46,085 nucleotides of DNA. Source: Opitutales bacterium (GTDB taxonomy: Bacteria > Verrucomicrobiota > Verrucomicrobiia > Opitutales > UBA2987). This document shows, in pieces, positions 18,401-26,455 of the stretch (positions within the stretch are counted from its first letter, which is position 1; every line of letters begins with the position of its first letter). The notes under the pieces were generated by a model. That model did no database searches. It saw nothing but the letters and a program-made list of their open reading frames with translations, and was not told where the DNA came from. The stretch covers positions 1 through 46,085 of the forward strand of contig JAJFLU010000029.1 of assembly GCA_021772515.1 (NCBI GenBank), written 5' to 3'. A program made the translations under genes and the position numbers.

Positions 18401-18942
18401 ACCGATCTCCCAAGATCCGGAACGCCAATGGAAGCGCCAATGAGTGGTCTTCCGGTGACAGCGCTCACAATACGACCGCTGATTTCACCTGTATGAGTTG
18501 AAGCGCCGCTCCTTTTAGCCTCATCGACATTTGAGTTGGTCTTTTCAATTCCCAACCCGTCGACCGCGCCGGCGCGCTCAGAATCGAAGGAAATCTTTTT
18601 GACAGTAATGAAATTCTGATCGGTATATCCGAATTCCAAACCGGTGTCCGCCAACAACATGTCCAGTGCATCGGATATTGTGTGCACACCCGAAACGCCA
18701 TCGGCGCTGAAATCTCCAACGGCTTCAGAAGAAAAGATAATTTGCAAATCAGACTGTCTGGCAAAACGCCGGAGCGCCTTATCCAGGCTCATCGGTCCAA
18801 TCGAGAAATCAACGCTTTGCGTGGGTTCCTTGGCATGAGCCGGCTCAAGAGCAAGTAGAAAAGCTAGCGACCAGAAAAGCCCCGCAAGATGCGGGGTTCT
18901 TTGCCTGGCGGCTCGCCCTCCCAACCCAAATGTGATGCTCAT
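15466..18942 (-). CDS. TonB-dependent receptor with STN signalling domain (FecA-type transducer)
   Basis: An 1158-residue outer-membrane transducer. After a signal peptide (LALEPAHA) comes an STN domain at about 40-115 (SLDKALRRFARQSDLQIIFSS, then ISDALDMLLADTGLEF), which contacts the periplasmic part of FecR. Next is a carboxypeptidase-regulatory-like beta-sandwich at about 150-235 (SGRIVSAVTGRPLIGASI, FSDENGYYRLQNLPDGDYSV), then plug and barrel ending GREIRFGIQATF. The FecR and sigma genes lie directly upstream in the same orientation, which completes a cell-surface signalling cassette. No good ribosome site precedes the ATG at 18942. Confidence 0.95.
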   Translation of the reverse strand: MSITFGLGGRAARQRTPHLAGLFWSLAFLLALEPAHAKEPTQSVDFSIGPMSLDKALRRFARQSDLQIIFSSEAVGDFSADGVSGVHTISDALDMLLADTGLEFGYTDQNFITVKKISFDSERAGAVDGLGIEKTNSNVDEAKRSGASTHTGEISGRIVSAVTGRPLIGASIGVPDLGRSVFSDENGYYRLQNLPDGDYSVVVTYFGQEAESFSAHVESDKRTVLPLNFGTHSADVILVTGVRSAYENSVNSHRSVDNIVSILDSDLDGRFPDDTIAEALRRAPGISFEREERGGEGQFISIRGLDAAFNAVTINGQTVPPAGLGNGRRVPLDSFLAEATSKIVVQKTLLPHQSSVGIGGAVDIVTTSSLGAGKRRASLTVEGRYSEFADRLGYLAAGEYSNVFGTNDDIGVSASATFRRRFLRTYQFDVLGVFSPESLPIDVNGVPISSVAALTRAQLDADSLSKLEDIRLNVFDDQRDVLALTTGLEWRAADHTNINVTATYNQREIDTTRSSASFEQSDRFVDTNNMTGAPIDPVNGQFFFFGASPFSRQRAEIEDQDRSMLILSAKAETKINRLSIDYGGGYSQGRDSIPLSTEIDFQTADLSQLSPAVLPVVGPVDARQLIFDIPASGLPAPQLSEAGFSLLADPGNFTLRDVFLKSRNLSNEVYSAFVNANLAVDAGGVKNVSWGVQASWSKRRDSEDVVFDDDAVGADGAFNGDENFTLADTSLLTGGIIDFAPIRNPIPGFAGILEADRSGILAFRDQLLSTFPGAGSDELADSDFTESREKTIAGYVSADLELNPKLTLSGGVRVEDYRGDFRSSRAIFVETMSSDFSLRADPEETQSRHTFEVLPRFIASYRPGEKWLIKAGVFESIARPSYSTISRPEFVDIDFETGVAQITTGDPNVQNIHARNYDLSVQYFGEKQNFFEVNLYYKTVSDFRFFNSGGARAVFEAGSMDDLTALLPETFSQFGLDLDAINEVEIRHPIAGVSAEVYGVDASFLHKFSELPADWDGLGMRLSGGVQDTNYVLDNGNGFPRISEFPNAPTFAGTVSLWYEKFGISAYALYSYQSRQLNSVEEFFPDEFVQPYSALDLRVQYRFGGSASGNYSVYVTASDVLDGGVKPTTLETIGRTDRLLDDVEFNGREIRFGIQATF

Positions 18943-19054
18943 ATTTACATCATATACGAAACACTCATTGTCGCATCATATTTCATAGCGCGCCGGATTT
19001 GACCCGTGAGTTGTTGTTGAAAGCACACAGATTAAACAACTATTCTGGAGCCTG

Positions 19055-20065
19055 CTAGCCCGGTCGATTATTCTCTAAAGGCTGCGCCGCGCTCATCAAG
19101 ATCAGCTCGTTTTGCCTTCTGACAACAACAATCGGAAACACGTCTTCCAATCCATGTGCGAATTCCTCGGAACCTCCGATAACAAACGATCCACTGATAA
19201 GAAAATTACCAAGCGTCTCATCCGCAATTACTATTTTTGTTTTGGAGTAGCGGTTAAATTCATCCACAACCAACGCTAGTCGGTCAGAATCAAATTCCAA
19301 CCGACCATCTGTCCAAGCGTTGATCTTCATTACGTCAGCAGACACTAATTCGCCTACGGCTCCATCTGGCTGTATTATGACCTTAAATCCCTCAGATATC
19401 TCAGACAGTTTTGCTGCCGGCACAGCCCCGGAGTCTTTCTTCAGAACCTCGACGACGCCTTCCAGGACATCAACGCTTGTGGCGTCATCCGTATGATGGA
19501 TATTAAACTCGGTACCGACGGCACGTACGACCATGCTGTCGATTTCAACCAGAAACGGTCGGGCTTGCGGATCCTTTTTGACGTCGAAATATGCCTCTCC
19601 TGAGTTGAGTACGATGCGCCGCTGAAATTCGTCAAAATTGACATAAACATCCGTAGACGTATTTAACCGAACCAGCGAACCATCGTCTAATACAACGATT
19701 TTCTGCTCGCCCACATCCGTATGAAAGTTATTCCTGTCACTCGAAGCGAACAGAAAAATGACTGTTGACAGCACCAGGAAGGCAACGGATGCGGCCAAGG
19801 CCGGCGCCCAGGCTTGAATAGGATACTTGTTTTCTCTGTGTTCAGATCGCTGATGCTTAAGCTCGTTGTCGGCAGCGGCATCGCGCATCAAATGCGATGT
19901 CCGCTCTACTTTTTCGTAGGCACGTTCATTTTGAGGATCCTCCTGCAGCCACGCCAGGAATTCCAGGCACTCGTCTTCGCTCAACTCGGCGCGTTGGTTT
20001 AATATATACCAATCCTCAGGCGTTCGTTGCGCGGATGCGCTCTTTTTAAAAATATCGAACATCAT
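19055..20065 (-). CDS. FecR-family anti-sigma regulator
   Basis: A 336-residue single-pass inner-membrane protein. The cytoplasmic part (about 1-80, DUF4880 type: CLEFLAWLQEDPQNERAYEKV) should bind the sigma factor. One membrane helix is at about 85-108 (APALAASVAFLVLSTVIFLF). The periplasmic FecR domain follows (VVLDDGSLVRLNTSTDVYV, RIVLNSGEAYFDV, VRAVGTEFNI, VDVLEGVVEV), with a C-terminal secretin/STN-like part. The ATG at 20065 was chosen; a TTG at 20074 would overlap the sigma gene. It follows the sigma stop by two bases, so they are coupled. Confidence 0.93.
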   Translation of the reverse strand: MMFDIFKKSASAQRTPEDWYILNQRAELSEDECLEFLAWLQEDPQNERAYEKVERTSHLMRDAAADNELKHQRSEHRENKYPIQAWAPALAASVAFLVLSTVIFLFASSDRNNFHTDVGEQKIVVLDDGSLVRLNTSTDVYVNFDEFQRRIVLNSGEAYFDVKKDPQARPFLVEIDSMVVRAVGTEFNIHHTDDATSVDVLEGVVEVLKKDSGAVPAAKLSEISEGFKVIIQPDGAVGELVSADVMKINAWTDGRLEFDSDRLALVVDEFNRYSKTKIVIADETLGNFLISGSFVIGGSEEFAHGLEDVFPIVVVRRQNELILMSAAQPLENNRPG

Positions 20066-20067
20066 AA

Positions 20068-20613
20068 CTACCAATTTCGCTTTTCAAGGGCGCGTTTACA
20101 ATGAGCAAGAGCATAACCAGCGTAGCGCTCAACTGATCTAATAGGAATGCCAGTCCGCCGTGATATTTCGGCAAAAGTCAGTCCTTCCCCCCAATGCATC
20201 GAAAATATTTCCGCATAAACAGGCTTGATGTGCTGCAAGGCGCCTTTCACGATTTCAACGCCTTCTCGCCAAACCACCGCGGACTCGGCCGATGGATGAG
20301 GGTCGACGCGCTCTGGCTGTTCAAGATTATGCACCAATGGATCCCGATACGCCTTTTCTTTCACCCGCTCTCGCCGTCGCCGATCCCGAATGATGTTTGT
20401 TGCTGTGACAAAGAGATAGGACCGCGGATAGTCTGTCACTGCCTCCTGTTTTTCTCGCTGTAACAACCGAACATAAACCTCTTGCAACACGTCTTCGGCA
20501 TCCTCTCTTGAACCAAGCGCCTTTCGCAAAAAGTTTCTCAAAACACCGTCATGCCGTTGAACGGCTTCACGCACTCTACTCGCCGCATCACAATCACCAT
20601 TGTCATTATTCAT
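20068..20613 (-). CDS. FecI-type ECF RNA polymerase sigma factor
   Basis: A 181-residue extracytoplasmic-function sigma factor. Region 2 is at about 20-95 (FLRKALGSREDAEDVLQEVYVRLL, YLFVTATNIIRDRRRRE) and region 4 at about 120-175 (YAEIFSMHWGEGLTFAEISR, then GIPIRSVERYAGYALAHCKRAL). It is first gene of the sigma/FecR/receptor cassette and should activate transcription of the STN-receptor gene when that receptor is occupied. No strong ribosome site is seen before the ATG. A TATAAT on the minus strand (20661-20666) could be its own -10 box. Confidence 0.94.
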   Translation of the reverse strand: MNNDNGDCDAASRVREAVQRHDGVLRNFLRKALGSREDAEDVLQEVYVRLLQREKQEAVTDYPRSYLFVTATNIIRDRRRRERVKEKAYRDPLVHNLEQPERVDPHPSAESAVVWREGVEIVKGALQHIKPVYAEIFSMHWGEGLTFAEISRRTGIPIRSVERYAGYALAHCKRALEKRNW

Positions 20614-20660
20614 CAGGCAAAACTTTGCGCTAGCGACAGATCGGTCTGGTTCCTTATTGT

Positions 20661-20666
20661 ATTATA
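20661..20666 (-). promoter_or_regulatory. Possible -10 box of the sigma-factor gene
   Basis: A consensus TATAAT read on the minus strand, 47 bases before the sigma ATG. The best -35 candidate, TTGGCG, is at a long 19-base spacing, so this is tentative. The rest of the 282-base gap to the next gene shows nothing else. Confidence 0.3.
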
Positions 20667-20895
20667 CGAGCCAGCGCCCAAAACCCGCCAAATCACCCTC
20701 TTTGTCCCAAAATCAGTCATTGTCCCGTAATAATAGGCCGGAGCCACTATTTCTAACTTCATGCTGCTTGAAAAAGACAGCGAATTTCGCTGTGTAACTC
20801 ATTATCGCCAAGCGGTGGCGATGCAGCCCACCATTTGGCGAAGCTTTACACAAAACCTTAATGCCAAAGTAACGCCCAGTGAACTCCTTAACAGG

Positions 20896-21780
20896 TCAAG
20901 ACTTCAATCCAAACGGCACAACACGATTGTCCACGTCATGGCCGATATCCGCGCGACCTAAATATTTGATGCCCGCGATGCGGCACCAATGCTGAACCAT
21001 TTCCTGAGCGCCAGCGTCCCCTTCTCCATTTGGCACGGGCGCCTCGATGCCGATCTGGTCTTTCGGCCCACCCGAATTGTCGATGGGACATCTTCCCAGC
21101 TTGATACCAGCGACGCGTCTGACATTCGCGTCATGCGTGATCGCGCAAAGAGCGCCGTCAATACTAGCGGCGGTTTCCGACAAATCCTCCAGCATCAATA
21201 TATGATCGCTTAGATCAGGTAGAAAAGGCGTGTTCAGCAAATGACACAGAACTGAAATATTGAAAGCTGCGGTCTTGGTGTTATGCGATGCCGTTAGCTC
21301 GAACTCGTTAAATGCTGGATCTGTCAGGAAATTCAAAGCGCGCATTACTGCGGCCTCCCCGCCCGATCGACTGATGTCATGGGGCATCGGCCCGTGAGCG
21401 ATATGCGGAAAGCCGGACTTGTAGAGCGCTGCGAGTATGCATGCAGCATCACTATAGCCGAGATAGTGCTTGTCTGCGGCCACCGCACTCAATGCCGGCA
21501 GAATGTCGCCCACCAATCTGCACGCCCCATACCCCCCTCTCGCAAACCATACCGCGTGAAAGCACGGGTCATTCGCTACTTGAAGAAAAGAATCAGTCCG
21601 CCTTTGGTCATTGCCGGCGAAATGACCTGCTGTTTCGAAACATTGAGGGTGGAAAAAGATGTCAAGAGAGCCTGACGGAAAAGCGGAAGCAACGAGAGCC
21701 GTTACTTGTCGCTCAACACTTCGGGTAATAGGCGAACCTGCTGCGACGACACCGATTTTGAAGGGAGTTCTTGTGGCCAC
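20896..21780 (-). CDS. S66-family LD-carboxypeptidase (LdcA-like)
   Basis: A 294-residue cytoplasmic serine peptidase of the muramoyltetrapeptide carboxypeptidase family, which removes the terminal D-Ala from L,D-linked murein tetrapeptides during recycling. Landmarks are VVAAGSPI, WFARGGYGACRL, the nucleophile Ser110 in LGYSD, and the C-terminal GHDVDNRVVPFG that carries the catalytic His. No signal peptide is present. The start is a GTG at 21780. It is the first of several genes on this strand that act on D-amino-acid peptide bonds. Some S66 relatives cleave other substrates such as microcin C, so the exact substrate is open. Confidence 0.9.
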   Translation of the reverse strand: MATRTPFKIGVVAAGSPITRSVERQVTALVASAFPSGSLDIFFHPQCFETAGHFAGNDQRRTDSFLQVANDPCFHAVWFARGGYGACRLVGDILPALSAVAADKHYLGYSDAACILAALYKSGFPHIAHGPMPHDISRSGGEAAVMRALNFLTDPAFNEFELTASHNTKTAAFNISVLCHLLNTPFLPDLSDHILMLEDLSETAASIDGALCAITHDANVRRVAGIKLGRCPIDNSGGPKDQIGIEAPVPNGEGDAGAQEMVQHWCRIAGIKYLGRADIGHDVDNRVVPFGLKS

Positions 21781-21891
21781 TGTTTGTGATCGAGCTCAAG
21801 GTATTTGTGAATTCTTGCTATATTTATGAAGTGTTTCGGCTTGTTAAACACCCGTGTAGATTTTTTGCCGCCCCAACATTAAATCGACTGG

Positions 21892-23031
21892 CTATTTCCA
21901 CACAAAAACCAGCCCGCTGGTTGGAAACGACCAACCGGTCATCTGGATTGTGATCGCATCCGGACCTTCCACGCTGTCAGGCGCTTGAGGCGAGTACGCC
22001 ACTTTGTAATTCTTGCGCCGGAACGACGAAATAAATGGAATAAATGAAAGGCGGCGCATGCTGGGGCTTTTCTCAAACGAGATTTCCGCACCAGCGCTGG
22101 TTGGAACCGGCATTGTCACCAGAAACTCATTTTCAGAAATCCGGTGCGGCAACGTGAACTGAAGCTGGCAGCCAGAGCCTTGATAACTGGCGCCCGGATT
22201 TTCGATACGCACTTCAACGTATTTCTGCCCACCATCGTCACTCGCCCAATGCACCGAATGCTTGAGTTTGGTTTTTCCGTTGGGCGAGCGGACGCTGAGC
22301 CCAAATACGGCATGGAACAATCGACCCAATTGTTGCTCATCCAGGCCCATCAATAATTTTCTCGCTTCAACGGGTACACGTATAATTTCCCTAAAGAACA
22401 GCTCGTCCGTGACAATAAATTGGTTGAGCTGGTCCTGACTAAAAGCAAACCGCGCGACAAGGTGTGGAACCTCATTCGTTTCCGCAGAGCTAAACCGCGT
22501 ATAACCAAGTTTTTGGCTCACCCAAAGATGCTCTTTCTGGGTGAAATTGATGAAATCTTTGACGAAATCATCGGATGCTGCGTTGGGATCAATGTCGGAA
22601 ATCACATCATCACAGCTGATATGATACTGAAATTTGTCGCGGTAGTTGATTTCTCGATTCAAATAGGGCGCCAGAATTTCATCGAACAGTACTGAGCCGT
22701 ACTCTTCGCCCAAAATATTCACCACCGACTTGCGAACGATCCTTCGCTTTTCATCGTCAGGCAGCTGTGAAAAGATTTCCTGTTCGGCGCCGCCATATAT
22801 TTTCGCCAGCGTTCCAACGATCGTGTTATTTACTTGTTTTATCTGGTCCCATTTTAAAAATATGTCCAAGATGATAACAGCAGGTAACGCACCGATGACA
22901 CTATCCAATATCAGTTGGAACCATCGCGTATCCTGGAATGCAAATTGTACAGGAAGCCATTCAAGTTTGACTGCCATGCCCGCCAACAGCAGCAACCCCG
23001 CAATGGTAATATTTCTTAAAAGGCCGCCCAT
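21892..23031 (-). CDS. Membrane-anchored protein of unknown function
   Basis: A 379-residue protein with two N-terminal membrane helices (NITIAGLLLLAGMAVKL and WFQLILDSVIGALPAVIILDIFL) and a large cytoplasmic or soluble part. The latter has an alpha-helical middle (about 65-240) and a beta-rich C-terminus ending in FVWK. GGGGTGAAAA precedes the ATG, a good ribosome site. I do not recognise the family. It sits between the LD-carboxypeptidase and the beta-lactamase-like gene in the same orientation, with gaps of 111 and 206 bases, so operon membership is uncertain. Confidence 0.7.
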   Translation of the reverse strand: MGGLLRNITIAGLLLLAGMAVKLEWLPVQFAFQDTRWFQLILDSVIGALPAVIILDIFLKWDQIKQVNNTIVGTLAKIYGGAEQEIFSQLPDDEKRRIVRKSVVNILGEEYGSVLFDEILAPYLNREINYRDKFQYHISCDDVISDIDPNAASDDFVKDFINFTQKEHLWVSQKLGYTRFSSAETNEVPHLVARFAFSQDQLNQFIVTDELFFREIIRVPVEARKLLMGLDEQQLGRLFHAVFGLSVRSPNGKTKLKHSVHWASDDGGQKYVEVRIENPGASYQGSGCQLQFTLPHRISENEFLVTMPVPTSAGAEISFEKSPSMRRLSFIPFISSFRRKNYKVAYSPQAPDSVEGPDAITIQMTGWSFPTSGLVFVWK

Positions 23032-23237
23032 TTTTCACCCCGCAAAAAATTGCCGTTAGACTGTCGCCGCAACTGACAATATCAAAGAATATTACCCGGA
23101 AAGTCTATTGTCGAGCATCCAATAGCAAATGAGCGTCAGAGTAACCTTCCAAAACACGGCGCCGCGCGCTGCGGCAGGTCTGGCGGGCGGCAAGTGGGCC
23201 GTCCACTTCGCCTTTGCTGTTTTGTATTTTCACTTCC

Positions 23238-24020
23238 CTATTCGAGCGCTTGATAAATCGACAATGCGCAATTGGCGATCTCATTCGTTGTTCGCGCCGG
23301 GTCATTTTGATCTGTCGACAGAAAAGCGATGTCGAAAAGTATGTTTCCGTCATCAACCATACCGATATCATTGACCACACCCGCTAGGCTGCCCGTCTTA
23401 TGCGCGACAGTTGCAGTTTCAGGCAGCAATGCAGGAATACGGTTTCCCCGCATATTGTTCTGCATCGCCTTTAGCATGTCACTATAGAGCGGATTGACCC
23501 TGAGCTCATTTAAGAGTTTGAGACATGCATCCCCGGTGATGATGTTCGTGAGGTTGGCAGGGCCCAACTCGCCTTCAGAAAACCCCGCCGCCATATGGCA
23601 TTCGCCTGGGCCGGCAAAACTCTCCGACAGCTTGTTGACGTCATCGAATGAAATACGCGACTGCAGATGAACCATTAAGGGATTGTCGCTGGTGATGATC
23701 GCCAGCCGACAAATTTCCTTTAGGGAAAAAGTCGTCGTCGGCTCGAACGCAGCCAGCACAGAGACATATCGCGTGCCTGCAAAAGAAGAAACGGGCGTGC
23801 GTTGATTGAGATCAGTGAAGTTTTGAGCCGCGGATTGATAGATTGCCATGATCAGCGGCAGCTTCATAACGCTGGCTGCCGGACGTGGTTGACCGCCCTT
23901 AATGGAATAAGTGAACTCAACTGGAGACACGCATCGAAGGCAAACAGTTCGACCGTCATCACCAGCGGCGAAATCGCGCAGGATCTTTTCAAGCTTCGAA
24001 TGTTGCAGGTCGCTTTGCAT
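23238..24020 (-). CDS. Class A beta-lactamase-like serine hydrolase without signal peptide
   Basis: A 260-residue protein with the penicillin-binding/class A beta-lactamase motifs: Ser50-x-x-Lys53 in PAASVMKLPL, SDN at 111-113 (ITSDNPLM) and KTG at 208-210 (VAHKTGSLAG). The omega-loop region reads EGELGPANL, so the position equivalent to Asn170 of class A enzymes appears to be Gly. The N-terminus (MQSDLQHSKLEKIL) is polar and there is no export signal, which is odd for a beta-lactamase; a cytoplasmic D,D- or D-peptide hydrolase is more likely. AAAGGCG precedes the ATG. It lies 68 bases after the Mur ligase gene. Confidence 0.85.
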   Translation of the reverse strand: MQSDLQHSKLEKILRDFAAGDDGRTVCLRCVSPVEFTYSIKGGQPRPAASVMKLPLIMAIYQSAAQNFTDLNQRTPVSSFAGTRYVSVLAAFEPTTTFSLKEICRLAIITSDNPLMVHLQSRISFDDVNKLSESFAGPGECHMAAGFSEGELGPANLTNIITGDACLKLLNELRVNPLYSDMLKAMQNNMRGNRIPALLPETATVAHKTGSLAGVVNDIGMVDDGNILFDIAFLSTDQNDPARTTNEIANCALSIYQALE

Positions 24021-24088
24021 GGCGCCTTTCGTCTAATTCGTCACATCACACCCTACCGAGTCGAGCCGGCCGATACTAGATTTGGGCG

Positions 24089-25678
24089 CTACAGTCGAAG
24101 CTTGCGTTCATACAAATCAGGAAGGTCATTTTCTATGAGAATCACATCGCCAGGTCGCGCATTTTGCCTGATCCACTGATCTGCGTCAGCAAATGAGTTG
24201 CATCTTATCAGCGCATCATCTGATTTTTCATTCAAAAACCCTTCGACAAGGGTCGGAATACGCTCACCTTGTATGGCGAGCATTATATCGACCTGTGTTG
24301 CAGCCAATTCACCAATTTTCCGATGCTCCTCATCATGAGCTTCGCCGAGTTCAACCATGCCAGGCGTCACCAGAATTCGCCGGCCGTTTTCGCTGGTGCA
24401 CAGAGTCGTGAGCGTGCGTAGACCGCTTGCGAATCCGACCGGATTTGAGTTGTACGCATCATCGATAATAATCACGCCATCAGCCTGACGCTTGACCTCT
24501 AGCCGATGTGGCGTCTGCGGCGTTGACGCTAATGCCCGAGTTATTTGATCAGGCGCCATTCCCATGACACGGCCGGCAGCGAATGCAAGCGCAATATTGC
24601 TCGCCTGATGATCACCGAACACCGGCGCGGTAACCTCGAATCTTTCCCCGTCAGATTCCAAAGTTACCACAATCCCCTGCGGCGTCGATTGATGGTCGAC
24701 CAGGCGAACCACGTCAGAGTCATGGTCGCCGACGCTGACAAAACTTTCGCTATGCTTGGCAAACAGTGTTTTCGGGAATTCAAATGACAGTACATCACTG
24801 TTCACTACAATCTTCCCCTGCGACGCCAGAACAGCCTCGGCAAGTTCAAATTTAGTGCGCGCGACCGCATCCAAAGTTTTAAAGCGTTCGTAATGAGCCG
24901 GGCCAATCGCCGTAATGACACCAAATGACGGCGGCGCCAGATCACACAACCTCGCGATTGAACCAGGGCCATAGGCGCCCATTTCGCAGATGAAATACCG
25001 GTGATGCGGGCCGAGTTGCTCTCTTACCACGCGCGCGATGCCCATTGGGGTATTGACGCTTCCCGGCGTCATCAGAATTTGCGCATTGGTCTGCAATACA
25101 TGCCCGAGAATGTGCTTGAGCGTCGTCTTGCCGAAAGACCCGGTAACCGCGATCACAATCGGCTTGAATGTCAGCAGTTTCTCATGCGCCTCGTTCCAGT
25201 ATTTCTTCTGGACCCGGCTTTCGAGCGGCGCCGTAAGCATCGTCGCCAACGGCAATGATAAAGGAATAAGCTGTATGGGAATAACCCACAGCGCCAATGC
25301 GGGGCGCAATAGCGCAAATAATGCCACACCAACAACCAGAATTGCAGACGCGAGAAACAGTATTCTTTTGGCGCGCTGGGTTAAAACGAGTTTTTTCTTG
25401 GCGCTCTTGCGTGGATCGCTCTCGATCAAAAACCCCGCAACGAACACACCCGCAAGAATTATTGCCGCTGCAAAATTTATTGATTGTTGTCCCAAGGCCA
25501 GCGCGATACCGCCTGCGCCCAACGCGCCAATGCTAATTTTGCGATCAAATGCTTTACTTTCCCAAAGCCAATGCAGGAAGCGACCGCCGTCATATTCTTC
25601 TTGTTGGAAGATGTGCAGATAGGTCAGGAGACGGCGATATGCGAAGAACGCAAAAAACACAGCAAGAATGAGGTACAT
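24089..25678 (-). CDS. Membrane-anchored MurF-like Mur ligase
   Basis: A 529-residue protein. The first 150 residues hold four or five hydrophobic helices around a conserved-looking segment, YLHIFQQEEYDGGRFLHWL. The Mur ligase body follows: ATP-binding VTGSFGKTT (179-186), then GSVNTPMGIARVV, CEMGAYGPGSIARLC, the central-domain GPAHYERF, and the C-terminal rossmann part with IIIDDAYNSNP, which is typical of MurF. MurF normally adds D-Ala-D-Ala to UDP-MurNAc-tripeptide and is soluble, about 450 residues. The membrane anchor and the neighbours (VanX-like, Ddl-like) suggest a specialised ligase rather than the housekeeping one. Its ATG overlaps the hydrolase stop (TGATG). Confidence 0.88.
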   Translation of the reverse strand: MYLILAVFFAFFAYRRLLTYLHIFQQEEYDGGRFLHWLWESKAFDRKISIGALGAGGIALALGQQSINFAAAIILAGVFVAGFLIESDPRKSAKKKLVLTQRAKRILFLASAILVVGVALFALLRPALALWVIPIQLIPLSLPLATMLTAPLESRVQKKYWNEAHEKLLTFKPIVIAVTGSFGKTTLKHILGHVLQTNAQILMTPGSVNTPMGIARVVREQLGPHHRYFICEMGAYGPGSIARLCDLAPPSFGVITAIGPAHYERFKTLDAVARTKFELAEAVLASQGKIVVNSDVLSFEFPKTLFAKHSESFVSVGDHDSDVVRLVDHQSTPQGIVVTLESDGERFEVTAPVFGDHQASNIALAFAAGRVMGMAPDQITRALASTPQTPHRLEVKRQADGVIIIDDAYNSNPVGFASGLRTLTTLCTSENGRRILVTPGMVELGEAHDEEHRKIGELAATQVDIMLAIQGERIPTLVEGFLNEKSDDALIRCNSFADADQWIRQNARPGDVILIENDLPDLYERKLRL

Positions 25679-26451
25679 CACTTTAGCCCCTCAACGAATT
25701 GTCGAATGCTGCGCGTCACCTGATGTTTTCCATCATTCAAAATAGTGTGGTGATCGTATCGGTCTAACAATATTAACTCGCTTCCATCAATAAGCTTATG
25801 GAGACGCGCGCCGATCTCTGGCGGCGTATCTTTATCCTGTTCGCCATAAATCAGCCAGGTCGGGCAGGAAATCTTTGCGGCCACATCCGTCAGGTCTTCA
25901 CCGACAACGCGAACGAGCAATGATCTGAGCGGTCCCGCGGATTTGTAATCAGCACTTCCAAAATAACCTCTGAGCTTTTCGCGGGCGGGCCCTTCGGGCA
26001 GCAAGGAGCGCGCAGCCTTATACGCCAAAATACGACCCCGAAACTTAACCTGCTGAGCAAGTGTCCTCTTTCGCTGCAGTCCAGCGGCAGCGATCAATAT
26101 CATCCCTGACAACAGATCGGGATGCCGAGCCGCGAGCTGAATGCCGATGCGGCAACCAAAGCTGTGTCCAATCCAAATCAGGCGGCCCTTGTTTAACGCG
26201 CGGATCTCTTTTGCAAGGGCATCTGCAATTTCGGCAGTGCCTGCGTCCAGCGGCGGCGGCGGCGTGCCGTTGGATCCTGGGAAATCTACAAGTGTCGATG
26301 GATAAAATGCGGCCAACGCCGCCGCCATCGGTGCAAATGAGGCGCTCGACTGGCCCCACCCATGCCCCCAAAAAAGGTGATGCGCGCCCTTTGCGCCCTC
26401 CCCCACATTTGTGAACCCAAATTGGACGGTGTCTGATTTTTCTTCTATCAC
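25678..26451 (-). CDS. Alpha/beta-fold hydrolase
   Basis: A 257-residue cytoplasmic hydrolase with the nucleophile elbow GHSFGCR, acid in YGEQDKDTPP and His in DRYDHHTILND. An oxyanion-region HGWGQSS is near the N-terminus. GTG at 26451 was chosen as start: it comes four bases after the VanX-like stop, and the residues upstream of it are Arg-rich and belong to the other gene's frame. The gene overlaps the Mur ligase start by one base. In this operon it could hydrolyse an ester or peptide intermediate, but the family is too broad to say. Confidence 0.88.
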   Translation of the reverse strand: MIEEKSDTVQFGFTNVGEGAKGAHHLFWGHGWGQSSASFAPMAAALAAFYPSTLVDFPGSNGTPPPPLDAGTAEIADALAKEIRALNKGRLIWIGHSFGCRIGIQLAARHPDLLSGMILIAAAGLQRKRTLAQQVKFRGRILAYKAARSLLPEGPAREKLRGYFGSADYKSAGPLRSLLVRVVGEDLTDVAAKISCPTWLIYGEQDKDTPPEIGARLHKLIDGSELILLDRYDHHTILNDGKHQVTRSIRQFVEGLK

Positions 26452-26455
26452 GTAG

